A stretch of 64,000 nucleotides of DNA, from NCBI GenBank assembly GCA_000320605.2, contig KB445817.1, positions 78,834 through 142,833 on the forward strand, given 5' to 3'. The position numbers and the translations under genes were made by a program. The notes under the pieces were generated by a model. It had not been told where the DNA came from, did not search any database, and was given only the letters and a program-made list of their open reading frames with translations. This DNA is from Gelatoporia subvermispora B (taxonomy: Eukaryota > Basidiomycota > Agaricomycetes > Polyporales > Gelatoporiaceae). Within the stretch, counting starts at the first letter, position 1; the number at the start of each line of letters is the position of its first letter. Shown here one piece after another: positions 1 to 11,442 of this stretch.

Positions 1-1687
1 GGTATTCATGCACGTCTGGAGTGGTGAATCGGCACGCTGAGATAACGTTTCGAATGGACGATAAGACATGCTTACAGCACGCAGCTCATCATACCTTCTC
101 ATAATGCGTGTCCATCTGTCGGAATAGGTATTGTCCTGGTGATATACAATGGTATCGATCTGAGGAAAGAGCTGGTATACGAATTTTGCAGCCCGCTCGA
201 CTTCGTCCTCTGTTCGAGCATGTGCAACACATCTAATCCGTAGATGCTTCATGTTGTAGTTGACACTGTGTAAATTGCTCTCGCCCTGTTCTGAGAAGTC
301 TATCGCAGGAAGTATGACAGAAGTCAGGTTGGGACATTGGGCTGCAAGGTAGCCAAGAGCGCGAGCGGTAGGAAGCATCGGAAAGGTCGATCCGTATGAC
401 AGTGAGAGGCAACGGATCCATGGCCACGCCCGAGCCATTATGCCGACGTCGTCATCGCCAAAGATTACGGATTTCCAGAGCAAGAGATGAAAGTGAACTT
501 CCTCTATCTTGTGTAGATCAAGGATAGATTCTAGAACGTTTAGCACCCGTGCGCCCTCTTCTTCGCTGTTATATAATGAAATTGTTGAGCGTATGATGCG
601 CAACGACTGGCCAAAGCGGTTTGCCACGATGCGAAAAACATTCTGACATTCCTGTGTACTGTGACACTTCGCCTCAAAGACAGAGAGCAGTACCAGAGAT
701 GGTGCTGCGATTGTGCTGAGGAGGTTGACAATACTCGACAACTGTCCGCGAAGTATGAGCTGCTTCAGCGACGAGAAGGTAATCGGGGATAATTCCGGTT
801 TGTCGAATTGGGCATATAGCTCAAGTTTAGCTAGGCTCGCGACGTGGGACAGCTTCACCAACGATGCCGCGTCAAGAATAGGCGCAGGTCCAGAGTGTAC
901 GAGGAAGAGATTCTGGAGATTCCGAAGTCTGCCTATGTAATCTATGATTGATGTTCCAAAGAAGCCACGAAAGCGCAGCGATTCCAGCTCAGGGCATCTG
1001 AAATGAAGACTGAGTAGAAGGGACTCTAAATTGTAGTGGAGTGTCACCCCATCTTCGAGGGTGAACTTGGTACCGGAATCAACCACAACGTCGAGAAGCT
1101 GTAGGGTCTTGTGGATAAATGACATGATGGAACATATGTCGGCGGAGGAAGTGATAGTAAGGCGCAGCTCGTGGAGGATGGGGCATGGACTGCAGCCGTC
1201 GTGCTCCGCAATGAGATTACAGAGTGTAGACTGTAAGATTACGTCCGCATGCTCTCTGTGAGTAATTCTTTGCACCCATTATGAGTACGTGGTGAAGCGC
1301 TGCCAATCGCTGGGATGTGCCTAGTCATTAGATAGGGGAAATGTTCAGGGCTCATCAAAGCCATGTGCGACTAGTGCTTACGTGCTGTCGCCTCCGCATG
1401 CGACCGCGCTCTTCTAGGCGGCACGAAGGTGGCCGTAGAAGAGGCATCAGGCTGTCAAGCTCCCTCCAGAGTACCCTCAACGCCGGCTCATGAAAGGCCC
1501 TGCATACGCGCGCAGATAATGTCAATGCCCGCCTCTTCTCCGTTACTTCGAGATGGCTGTCTGAGCTTGAAGGCGATGAAGATAGTTTTTCGAATATTTG
1601 GCATAGAATGTCGTACGTTCTCAGCGCCGGATGTGTCCCCCGCTTTATAGACAGCGTAGGCTTCACCATCGCACTCGATATCATCAC
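1..1687 (-). CDS. F-box / leucine-rich-repeat protein, 3' end outside the window
   Basis: Probable substrate-recognition F-box protein of an SCF ubiquitin ligase. The first exon (1382-1687) encodes an F-box of the usual mushroom type: HPALRTYDILCQIFEKL, then RRALTLSARVCRAFHEPALR, then LWRELDSLMPLLR. After an intron of about 126 nt (GTAAGC donor ending at 1381, CACAG acceptor next to 1255, possible CTAAT branch site) the frame from 1255 down to base 1 is open for 418 codons and is Leu-rich with LRR-like spacing (for example CPELESLRF and LQNLFLVHSG). The gene runs past the window edge. Odd point: the exon 1 frame and the open frame of exon 2 do not join in phase with the best donor and acceptor, so there may be another splice site or a frameshift. 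Start is the ATG at 1687 or the in-frame ATG at 1669. Family call is firm for the F-box; target unknown. Confidence 0.75.
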
Positions 1688-3745
1688 GAAGAGGGGAGCG
1701 ATGGGGCTTGGGACGCTGTAGCTTCAGAAATGACCATAACTTGACCACGTGAATGCAAGACGACATGCGAAAGGAGTTCTATATCTGAGCCTGCGATATC
1801 AACGTCCACGTTTGTACCCCATAGGGGCATGTTGTATGATCAGAGAACAGGTCGTCATGCGGCTGTCACAGATGGTGGGAATTGCTATGCGACATCTGTC
1901 ATGAATCTAGCGTACAAGGAATGCTCAGTGTATCATTCCACAGCAAATACATTGAGAAGCACGTTTCTGCGGAAGCTACAGATGCGTCAAGTAACGTAAC
2001 TTTGCTTCACAGTTTTGGCTGTCTCCCTCATCACGGTATGCCTGCCGCATAAGGCGCTCCGTATGCTCAGAGCGCTCAGCAGCAATCGCGACTATTGCGC
2101 TAGTGATAACTGCATCACAATGCAGCGTTAGATACGCCTTCGTACTTATGCACGGCTATATTCCCGCTGCAGATGCAGTGGTTGCAACGGGGCTCTCTAA
2201 TGATCGGCCTCAATTGATGTCGCTCTGAACCGACTCCTCCTGTCTGAGCACCTTCGCCTGTGCGAGAAAAAAGACGAACCAGTATGATGGAGTAGATCAT
2301 AGCTTAGAAGACGAGGTGGTCAACAAATCTGTACGCAATTCTTGCTCGATTTAAAGTTTGGCTGCGCCTCTCGTTCGATTGACCGACGCCTTGTGCTTCG
2401 TCCGTTATCGCGAGCGGACGGGCTGCACTTACGTTATATGATACGTGGCATCACTGAGTCGGCGGGACCGCTCACTTGGCAGTTCACTGTCCTCGCTTCG
2501 AGGTTGCCTCAGCACTATTTCTCGTGAAACTGCGCGCAAAATCCAGGACCTTCGCCAAGGTCGACGCAATTTCAGGATCGTCGAACGATGATCAATGAAT
2601 CACAGGCACCTTACACCCGGCGATTGGAAATCAAATTCATCGAGAGCGCCTGCTCAGCGGATCCAAACCTCACATAGGTTAAACTCGGAGCTGCGTTCAA
2701 AACTCACTGACAGCAGATGCCAAAACATGGGTTACTTGCATGGATCGTATCACGGCACCCTAACCGCAGCGGTACAGCGTACATGCCAATGGGCCTGAGA
2801 TGCGCCTTGAGTAGCAAAGGCACTACATCCGAATGGCACTCGTCTCGAAGATCGAGGCTTCAACGTCGACCTGGTAAGGAACGCTATGGACTCAGATTAA
2901 GTCACGACAGAGCTAAGCACAAAGGACCCTGATCAGGGCCCGGTCTTGTGCAGAGGTCTGGGCTTTGTGTGTCGAAAATGACACCACTTGACCGAACATG
3001 GAGAATGGTCCGCGCAGAGAGGTGCATCGAGATAACCACGCTCTTTGGGGTTCGACTAGATTCCGCTTTCGAAGAATGATTGGGGATTTATGAAAGTTTT
3101 CAGCTAGGAACAATGGCTACGACAACACGGTGAGGAGCAAATCCCGAAGAGTAAGAGGGACGTTATTCTCCCCAAATGATCTGTCCAAGCAATGTTGCTG
3201 CCCAGATATACCCTAGGCTCTAAGCTTTGCCGTCCAAATGCCTCACGCTAAGCTCCACACACTGTAAGCGAATGAACGGTAGTAGTAAAGCAGCGGGTTC
3301 TGCTCGGTCAGTGTGGATCATGAAGCACTCCCGGTGCCGATTAAGGGCTCTATGTGATGGGCCAGTGACAGCTGTGCCAGTCATCTGACGGAGATCCCCG
3401 TATAGCAAGCGCATGTGGTTTGAGTACCTTGCCGGATATCTATGGTTATCAGGGCCAAAATTCCTGATGTTCAGATGCTTTATAGACTGATTCACACTCT
3501 AACTGGCTTGCACGGTCGCACAAATTGATTTGAAATGCCTAGCTGGAGGACCTAAGCCACGTATCCCGTCGTAAACAACCGGACATAAGTATGTCTGCAC
3601 ACATGCATGGAGCCTGTCAATGAGCATAATATCTAAGCCATCAGGCTCTGTAAGACAGCTTGCAAGCATCCCTGACGAGATAAAAGGCGGCCCAGTCGCT
3701 GGGGAGGCCATCAGTACCACCTCACCTACCTAGAACCGCAGCACA
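1688..3745. other. Gene-poor interval
   Basis: About 2 kb with only short unconserved open frames on either strand. I recognise no domain, repeat or RNA gene here. The right end contains the promoter of the secreted protein gene that follows. Confidence 0.5.
3679..3686 (+). promoter_or_regulatory. TATA-like box of the secreted protein gene at 3746
   Basis: The sequence GATAAAAG lies 60 nt before the ATG. The paralogue at 58176 has GATATAAAG at a very similar distance from its start, which supports a shared core promoter layout. Confidence 0.5.
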
Positions 3746-4388
3746 ATGTTCTTCGTCTTCCCTCTTCTTATTTCTCTGGTGTTCAGCATGGTCCACGCAA
3801 TATCTGCGTCGGACGTCGTTATACCAGACTTCGAGCTGATTGCCTCTGGGACGTTAGATGTTAAGCAAGCAGGCGTCTTCGACGTGCCCATCGGTGAACG
3901 CGTGTCGGCAATCGTGACTGGGTACGTTCACACTGCGTGCATGGAGGTATATGATCCTAATTTAACTGACAGAGGGGAGTTGTACCTACCCAACGGGACA
4001 CTTGCGGCTACAGTCGTCTCCGGCACGGGCATGGGCAATGGTATCGTTGCGACGGATGAAATCTTCTACCCCTCAGTGTACATGACCCTTGAGTGGGCAG
4101 TGGATGGTAAACTTGCCTATGTTCACGTTCAGGGAGTCGGGTGAGAACTATGGCCTCGTCGCCCGCCGATAACGCTGACAATAGACGGCAGAGTGGAGCT
4201 TGTGAGGAGTGTGGTCTACGTGTTGGTGCTTTCCTATACTATCCTTTCTTGAATTCACGTTTCATAAATATAGCTATATGGAGACGAACTCGGAAGTTTG
4301 GAGCTCCATGAACAGTCGTTTCATGATCGGCAATATGACGTTCACGGACCCGCCGGTACTTGGAATTTTTGGAATTGTGGGGGCTTGA
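3746..4388 (+). CDS. Small secreted protein, family A copy 1 (152 aa)
   Basis: Unrecognised family; function unknown. Exons 3746-3921, 3973-4140 and 4274-4388; phases close exactly. The N-terminus (MFFVFPLLISLVFSMVHAIS) is a clear signal peptide, so the product is probably secreted. The mature part carries FELIASGTLDV, LPNGTLAATVVSGTGMGNGI, ATDEIFYPSVYMTLEW, and a C-terminal block METNSEVWSSMNSRFM..NMTF ending in a hydrophobic tail. There are N-glycosylation sequons at NGT and NMT. A paralogue at 58176-58828 has the same exon 1 and exon 2 lengths (176 and 168 nt) and the same 51-nt first intron, which validates both models. The first intron happens to be open and in frame, so an intron-retaining 17-residue insertion is possible on paper, but the paralogue argues for splicing. 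Confidence 0.8.
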
Positions 4389-5497
4389 TCAGTGAGTTCG
4401 CGTGTATCTCGGGCCAAGCATGGACAATTACTCACAGTTCCAAGCTTTTAGTATAGATATCGTTCTACCTCTCGCCTTGAGCAATCATGACAGACGCGAC
4501 GTAGATGGTAGTCAAAGTCGTCCACAATTCCGTACATGTTTTGACCATGCTCATACGCTCGGGTGTTTGTCATTCGTTAATCTTGGAACATCTTGATGAC
4601 ATATCCGTCATTGATGCAATCGAAATACAAGTGGCCGCCAGGAAGTACTGTGGTCCTCTGAAGGCGAGCTGTGAACAGTTTCGCGCCGGCAAGAGCCGGA
4701 TGCCGCCAAACACAAGTGTCCGTCCCAGGCTCTGATGTCAGCTGCCGAGGCGGTACGCTCGTGACCATCCCCAGTCATACTCTCCTTGCCGCATCGCAAG
4801 ATGCAAGTGCCCATTGATTTGTCTCGACCAGAGATGTTCTGAGTGACCTTGTGATCCTCGCAGCATGGCTCAGCAGCGCTTTCTGCACACTATCGATTCT
4901 GGGCAACCTTTACTTTGCGCTGTGCCGTTCTGAAGATCGCGTCAAACCTCCGAACCAGGCAAATAGTACCCTATTACTGGGCCTCGTGAGGCGTTGGACT
5001 GAATCATTATATGGTGCGTCGTCACCTATCATGTATCACTGAGACCCGGATCAATGGCTCAGAAGTAGGAGATCAACACAGGGCACCGTCTTGTAGAAGA
5101 CGCTGTCGGTGTAGTGTAACAGTCGAGTACCGATAAACCCGAAATAGCTCATGTAGATCAAAATGAGAAAAGGTCTGTGTCTGATTCGCTCGCAAATGGG
5201 CACATATTGTACGTCAACGAGATACTGCTGAGACTGGGCATCATTCATACTCACGTTTGTTGCATCGAACATAAGCGGCGTAACTTGTATTGACATTATC
5301 CGTAGTTTTCGATCGTGTAGTACTATAGCGTCCCTTGGTTATCGATATCTTATTGACTTATGGATGCTCAATGTTGGCCATTCGCGAATCATCGTGAAGT
5401 TACAGCCAGGACCACGGAAAGCTGGGTATGGTCAAGACAAGCAGTCGAGGCAGGAAGACGCTGTATATATTGATTGCAAACATAGCCACACGTCGCT
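4389..5497. other. Intergenic interval
   Basis: No recognisable gene. Short frames on both strands (for example an 81-codon minus frame at 5051-5296) show no family resemblance and no splice partner. Confidence 0.4.
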
Positions 5498-7606
5498 TCA
5501 ATTTCTGTGCCCTGTCATAGTTTCTCGCGCGCGGAATGCTTCCAGCCTCTGCTCAATCCCCGTACCCGCAATCGCTTCTCGCACTCGTGGATTGTCCATC
5601 ACATCGGTCGGCACCAAAGGAACCCGATCTCCGCGAGGAGTTGACTTTACGTGGTCCGTTCCCATATCTCGTTGACTCCAGCTCTGGGCAATTATCTGGT
5701 TGACTCTGTCGTGTGCTGTGAGCCTCGCTCCGGCCTGCCCAGAGGAACTGCCTGAGGACGACGGCTGTAGGTGTATGCCTGCGCCGCGTGGTTCGACTAG
5801 AAGTGCCTTGGATGGTTGCGGCTTCTCTAAACGGGTCCGATGGGGCGACGACCGTGGGGCGGAGGGAAGAGGCAGTAACGGAGGCTCCTTCTGGAGTTTC
5901 TTTGTCTGCTTCGCATTCGGATCCTCACGCACAGGTTTAGCTGATCTTGATACAGACTGCACCCCTGGAGTGCCGACACTAGGCCCAGTTGAGATAGGAG
6001 GAGAGACAGCGGGTCCGAAGAATAACTGAGACTCGAGCGGTGGAGACATGATTGTTGGAGGACTCGATGGGAGCACGGACGAGTCAACGCGTGAAAGCGC
6101 TGGAGACGAAGTGCGCGCGGCCGGCGCTTGCGATCCACTCCGTCTGTCTGCAGACCTGCGTGGTGGAAGCGGCGTGTACTTGTCGACAGCTGCACGCTTG
6201 ATTGGGGACGGGGGCCAACCCACATTCCATCGCCGCGCCTGGCTCTCTTCGGCTTGCTGTGCAGCCCGCGAATCTGCCTCCGGATCTTCCACGACGATCC
6301 TGAAGCCAGTCCCAGAGTATGATGTCGGGGTCTCTGCGTAGTCTCGAACGATCGAGGGTGCTCTGCTCGGCGTCATATTCGCCTGTGAGGATGCTGTGAG
6401 CTGATCAATTGTCAAATCCGAGTCCCGTCGACGATGTCCGTGACGCCGCGAAGCTCTCCTCAAGGGTTGGTTCCCATTATCTCGAGTCGAGTGGACAGGG
6501 CTTGGCTGGCTGGAGGATCCAGCGCGATGCATACTGCCAAGTTTGAGCCTGTCCAGGATGTTGCGCCGGATCGAGGTATGGCGTAAGAGCTCATATGGGA
6601 TGTTGTCGTCGTCTCCATCTCCAAACAGACTGGGAGGCTCTGGGGACCGTGCTTGCGCAAGATGCGTCGCGGACTGTCCAGAAGGCTGTGGGCGCAGCGG
6701 AGTAGACGCTCGACTGGAAGCATTGGGCGCTAGAAATGGGACATCTTCCCCGGACGACCGAGGGTCGAAGGATGACCTGTTGGACGAACCCTTGGAGCTA
6801 GTGCTTGGAACAGAGACGGGAGGTTGGACAGGGAAATGGGCTGAGGTGGATTTGGCAAGGTCCATCCGGGGTCCTCGGCTCTGCTGATGAGTGGCCGTTG
6901 CACCGTACGAAGATTGCTTGCTCGGGGTCTGGAAGGCATTGAGCTGAGCGTATGAGGGATGAACGTGCACGCCTTCCGCTATGTTCTCAGGAGGGGGGAC
7001 ATAACGAGGACCGGCCTGGAGGATGTTTTCCCGCGCTCGTCTCCGGCTGTCACGAGTGACAAGGCGATAGAACAACCACGCGAGCAGGGATCCTACCACC
7101 GCACCAATGACGGCAAAGACTGGTGCGAGGTAAACAATCTTGAACCCAGAGCTGGTATGTATGGTGTTCTGGTCATTGGAAGACTTGCTCGCCGGGGGTA
7201 GCGCAGTGATGTGGATGAGAGGGGCAGAGGACGGAGGACTAGGCGCTGATGCCTGTGTTGAGGAGACGGCACTAGGCGGAGCAATGATACTAGAAGGTGT
7301 AACAACTGGGTCCGTAGAGCTCGTGATTGGAGTCACTGGACTGACTGAACTGACCGCAGGGGCAGGGGTCGGGCTTGCAAGGACAGCCGGTGCGCTCGAC
7401 ACGACCGGGCTTGGATCTGGAGGTACCGCCGGTGCGACTGGGGTCGCAGGAACAACCGGCGCAAGAGTAGGCAGTAGACCGCCACCATCCGTCACGTCCT
7501 GGCGCGGAGCATAGTGACTCTGATGACCAGACGGTAACCCAACGAACCCGGATACTGAACCTACTAACAATGCAATGATGACATGTACAAGATGGACTCC
7601 CGTCAT
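5498..7606 (-). CDS. Single-pass cell-surface protein with Pro/Ser/Thr-rich ectodomain (702 aa)
   Basis: One uninterrupted exon. Residues 1-20 form a signal peptide (HLVHVIIALLVGSVSG). Residues 40-150 are a Pro/Ser/Thr/Val/Ala-rich segment likely to be O-mannosylated. One transmembrane helix lies at about 155-181 (IVYLAPVFAVIGAVVGSLLA) and is followed by the basic stop-transfer RDSRRRARE. The remaining 500 residues are a low-complexity, Ser/Pro/Arg-rich cytoplasmic tail. This architecture is the one seen in Mid2/Wsc-like wall sensors and Axl2-like proteins, but I see no WSC cysteine domain or cadherin-like repeats, so only the topology can be stated. The ectodomain is compositional rather than folded. 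Role in wall stress signalling or polarity is a guess. Confidence 0.75.
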   Translation of the reverse strand: MTGVHLVHVIIALLVGSVSGFVGLPSGHQSHYAPRQDVTDGGGLLPTLAPVVPATPVAPAVPPDPSPVVSSAPAVLASPTPAPAVSSVSPVTPITSSTDPVVTPSSIIAPPSAVSSTQASAPSPPSSAPLIHITALPPASKSSNDQNTIHTSSGFKIVYLAPVFAVIGAVVGSLLAWLFYRLVTRDSRRRARENILQAGPRYVPPPENIAEGVHVHPSYAQLNAFQTPSKQSSYGATATHQQSRGPRMDLAKSTSAHFPVQPPVSVPSTSSKGSSNRSSFDPRSSGEDVPFLAPNASSRASTPLRPQPSGQSATHLAQARSPEPPSLFGDGDDDNIPYELLRHTSIRRNILDRLKLGSMHRAGSSSQPSPVHSTRDNGNQPLRRASRRHGHRRRDSDLTIDQLTASSQANMTPSRAPSIVRDYAETPTSYSGTGFRIVVEDPEADSRAAQQAEESQARRWNVGWPPSPIKRAAVDKYTPLPPRRSADRRSGSQAPAARTSSPALSRVDSSVLPSSPPTIMSPPLESQLFFGPAVSPPISTGPSVGTPGVQSVSRSAKPVREDPNAKQTKKLQKEPPLLPLPSAPRSSPHRTRLEKPQPSKALLVEPRGAGIHLQPSSSGSSSGQAGARLTAHDRVNQIIAQSWSQRDMGTDHVKSTPRGDRVPLVPTDVMDNPRVREAIAGTGIEQRLEAFRARETMTGHRN

Positions 7607-7762
7607 CTTAAATGCTCATCTCCGGAGGAAGGAAGACGACGCTAACGCGTGACTCTACACACAGCGCAGACAAGTCTGCAACCGGCCGGTCCAAAGAGAG
7701 TCCTGCGGCAACGAAAGTCGAACGCCGTATGATGTGCGAAGATGGAGAATACGATGCGCCGG

Positions 7763-8203
7763 TCACGCCCGAGCGTGGGGTGTTCCTCCAGAACGTTTTG
7801 GGGCGTACTGCAGACCAAATGTTAGCACCCTTTTATATTGCGCTGTGAAGCAGGTATGCATACGGAGGGGAGGAGGCGGGCGTGCAAGACCGCCAAGGGG
7901 ATTCCCGGAAGCGAATGAGGATGACGACCGGTTTTGCCTGAACGAGTGGCTGACTGGAGTAAGAGACACCGGGTTCTCTTCGCGTTCTACGATGAACTTG
8001 GTGATGGTGGGAGGTGCAGAGGCTGGACGAGGTCGCGGTGAAGATTTGCGGTCGACCGAAGGTCTGGAGATGAACGTTCGTGACGGAGGTAGAAGAAACT
8101 TTTGATCTAGAGGCTGAACGGGCGAGGCAGGGACGGAACGGGGCGAGTCAGCCATCTCAATTTTGACCCTTGGCGTAGTTGCGCGTTTCGAAAGCTGAAG
8201 CAT
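7763..8203 (-). CDS. Doubtful Ser/Pro/Arg-rich ORF
   Basis: An open frame of 146 codons beginning at the ATG at 8203 (MLQLSKRATTPRVKIEMADS). The centre is rich in Ser, Pro and Arg (RPSVDRKSSPRPRPASAPP), resembling disordered linker. An upstream ATG at 8356 is in frame but the added stretch looks like intergenic sequence. It lies just upstream of the surface-protein gene and on the same strand. No domain is recognised and no intron is needed. It could equally be a 5' exon or leader of the neighbour, or chance coding in a GC-rich interval. Confidence 0.3.
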   Translation of the reverse strand: MLQLSKRATTPRVKIEMADSPRSVPASPVQPLDQKFLLPPSRTFISRPSVDRKSSPRPRPASAPPTITKFIVEREENPVSLTPVSHSFRQNRSSSSFASGNPLGGLARPPPPLRMHTCFTAQYKRVLTFGLQYAPKRSGGTPHARA

Positions 8204-9344
8204 TGTGAGATCGCGATCGTGCCCAAAGATTGGTACGAGAGGAATTCGCGCGTTGTGATACGAGTCTAGTTGATTGAACTTTGCGAAGTGTCCAACGATG
8301 GAGGCTACAGAAGTCAGGGCCCGTGCTGAGATAGCCGGGGTGCAAGTACGTGACAATGAGCAGGATATTCGGCGAAATAATTAGAGTTCTTGGAAGCTTC
8401 CGAGTGAAAACAAGATGGTTCTTGTGGATCACTCAAAGATGAAATGATGATGGCTCAGGCTATTTCTGCACAGCAGGATCTGTCACAAAAATTCTGTGTG
8501 ATGCAGTAAAAAGGAGCGGGATTTTGGTTGACTGAAAGATGCTTGAGAGGACAAAAGGAGCGACTGAGACGCTATAGAACGTCAAGGAGATGGCAGGCAA
8601 AACGACGGAGTGCTTGTAGTGACGGAACCTGCAGTCAGTGATGTCTCGTGGTTGCTGTTAGACGCAGTGTCTGAATGCACAGCCATCACAAAATAAACGC
8701 CCATAGATCTAAATCGGGCGCAACATACCGGCTCACGAATTGACGATCCTCCGCTCCAAACTTCCGGCCCCTCCGCTCACAGCTCAGCTATCTAGTTCTA
8801 CTCATGGAGAGTTGAATCTCATAACCACTTTGTCCTGTCAAGCTACTGGTCTGCCCGGGCCCCTGAAAGACGCCAGCATTGCGTTGCAAAACGGATCTGG
8901 TTTGCCTCATTCGCCCGATCAAGTCCATTATTCGAACATACACGAATGCGAGCTACTCAAAACAGAGTATATACGAACGTCGGATCCCTACACCATTCTA
9001 CTCTCAAACTCACCCACTCAAGCTTGGCCCGTGCACGGTTATTCGCGGCATCGCCCGTAAGTGAGGACTGTCTTCTCTTGCGCACGCGGGAAGTCATAAA
9101 TCATGAGCTCTAGAGATATCTGTCATCTCAACTGGACCATACAACACCGTCCAGCACGACTCTCGCTGGTTCTAGTGTCCTTCCGAGTCTCTCGGAGAAC
9201 TTCTCACGACCTGGTCATCCAGCAGGATTACGTAATACCCTCCCTCTGGGGGCCAAAAGCGATAAAAACATCCCCTACGCGAGGGACGCAGCTGCAGATA
9301 GGACTGGGTCAATCGGAACGGACTGTTGCATTGAAGAGGAAGAG
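8204..9344. other. Intergenic, upstream of the Rieske-DUF455 gene
   Basis: Contains no recognised gene. A 106-codon plus frame at 8740-9060 has no family resemblance. The last few hundred bases should hold the promoter of the gene starting at 9345; I see no clear TATA box. Confidence 0.4.
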
Positions 9345-11100
9345 ATGAGCGGCACAGAGACGGGGTTTTTACTGTACGTCGGGTAACCCGATTTTAATCG
9401 ACCTGGAAACCTGACGTCGGAGCGCCGCCGCAGACTAGCGACCCTGGACCGTCTTCTCTCTCACTTCAGATTCTTAGTGACTTTGCGCTCGCGGGAAGGA
9501 GAGTATCATCCGCTCATTCTCTTCCGGCTCACACCAGACCAAGGCCAGGGCAATCCGCCTTGCGAACATGCTCCGGATCTTCCGGGCACCGCCCGTCACC
9601 AACTCTACGCTATGGAAGCCAACTGTCCACACCTGGGCGCTGACATGTCGCATGCGGACATTGAGGAATGCGAAACAGGCATAGTGGCTGTCTGCCCATG
9701 GCACAGGTTGGGGTACCAATCTCAACAGTGCGACGTTTCGCTGAATCTGAATTACCAGATATGATTTTGACCTGCGGACGGGCAAGAGTGAGACCGGTTT
9801 AAGGGCGTGTACATACGCTGTGGAAGTTCGGCTGGACGACGATGGCGTCGAGCATGTCTGGGTAGAAACACCATCGGGCGGCTCGGATTGGCGTTTAGTT
9901 GAGCTCAGGCCTGTCTCTGAAGGTAAGTCTAGAGTTCATGAACATGAGTTACACCAGCATACATTGATTTCCCGTTCATAGCATTCGCGGATCCTCCCGT
10001 CCAACCGCCAGACATTTCACATCTCGCTATCTCATCAACAGCGCCCGCCGCGGAAGAAGACATTGTCCCGAAGGATGACGCTCCAACAACGCTCGTGCAA
10101 TGGGCGGTTCTGATCTTGAACACAGGGAACCCACTGCTCAAGGTTTCTCTATCAGAAATACCATCAGATATCTCTGTTTTTACACACATGACAGGTGCAG
10201 CGAACACGACATGCCGTTGAGCTATTCCGGACAGGACAGCTCAAGTCCATTGGGCATCGCTCCCCCAATGCGCCACGGCCCCCTGACATCCCTCCTCGCG
10301 AGGAAGCCTATTCTCGGAACACAGTAGATCCAGCCAAGACCGCTAGACGCAAGAATCGTGCGATGATGCTGCACGCATTGGCAAATATTGAGCAGTGGGC
10401 GTACGTACCGGAGCCAGTCTTCCGCCGTAGATGTGTCACGCTGATCGGGCAACATGCAGGATTGATCTTGCGTGAGTTTCCTTCACCTCAACAACCCTGC
10501 ATCCCCTCATCCAGTGACAGGTGGGATATCATGGCCCGCTACGGGGCCGAGCACCCTGACCTCCCACCTGCCTTCTTCACCGACTTCGCCAAGATGGCGC
10601 TCGACGAGGCGAAGCACTTCACCCTCCTGACCTCACGCCTCGCCGCACTCTCTCCAAGCACGGCGTACGGGTCACTCCCCGTGCACGCTTCCCTCTGGGA
10701 GTCAGCGCAGGTGACATTCCCCTCGCTGCGCTCACGGCTCGCGATCATCCATCTCGTGCACGAGGCGCGCGGGCTCGACGTGAACCCTGGCACGATCGAG
10801 CGCTTCCGCCGTGCGGGCGACCTGGAGAGCGTGAGCGTGCTGGAGACGATCCATCATGACGAGGTGACCCATGTCACAACGGGACATCGGTGGTTCACTT
10901 GGCTGTGCGCGAAACAGGGTGTGGACCCTGTTGTGACGTTCAGGGAAGAGGTCAAGCGGGGATGGAGGGGGGATGTAAAGGGGCCGTTCAATGTCGAGGA
11001 TAGAGAGAAGGCGGGCATGACAAGGGACTTCTATCAGGATCTCAAAGGAGAGATGGGCATTAGCACACAAAATACTCCGCAGATCAGAGTTGAATATTGA
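9345..11100 (+). CDS. Rieske [2Fe-2S] domain fused to a DUF455 ferritin-like domain (465 aa)
   Basis: Seven exons: 9345-9382, 9470-9706, 9759-9922, 9982-10142, 10195-10400, 10460-10471 and 10521-11100; all phases close. Residues about 60-105 carry a Rieske cluster motif, NCPHLGADM then 17 residues later CPWHRYDFDL, giving the C-x-H and C-x2-H pairs that ligate a 2Fe-2S cluster. After a Pro-rich linker comes a DUF455 (PF04305) ferritin-like domain: AMMLHALANIEQWAIDLAWD, LDEAKHFTLL, ETIHHDEVTHVTTGHRWF, with the Glu and His residues expected of a di-metal four-helix site. The pairing suggests an electron-transfer module feeding a di-iron or radical-type oxidase; substrate unknown. Exon 6 is only 12 nt and supplies the conserved IDLA segment. 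Exon 1 (38 nt) is the least certain part; the core is secure. Confidence 0.85.
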
Positions 11101-11442
11101 TCATGTGCTGATGATAATGGAGCACGAGACAAACCCAGTATATCTCTGGCAGCCACCATCCGTCTCCGACGATTCCACCCAGGCGTATACGTGCACGACG
11201 GGTGGTGAGAGCTTCAAGTGCATCAGCCAGTCAGACTACCGCTAGGGAACTCAGTGCATATCCAATTACAGGTGCTTGATTTGACGTATAGGATACAAGG
11301 ATAGTACATGCGAACTTTAGATGAGTACAGCCGAGAGAGGAGCGCGATCAAGCGGACCGGAAAACGATGCAGCCAGATGTACATCCAAGAACATATCACA
11401 TTGATCAGAGACTTATGTGCGAGTAAAGTGAGTCGAGTGCCG
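11101..11442. other. Convergent 3' interval
   Basis: Separates the 3' ends of the Rieske-DUF455 gene (plus) and the transcription factor gene (minus). It should hold both terminators. No other feature recognised. Confidence 0.4.

Noticed and set aside
9477..9764. Separate small Rieske protein starting at GTG 9477
   Set aside because: The sequence continues through consensus introns into the DUF455 exons in phase, and fungal nuclear genes do not normally start with GTG.
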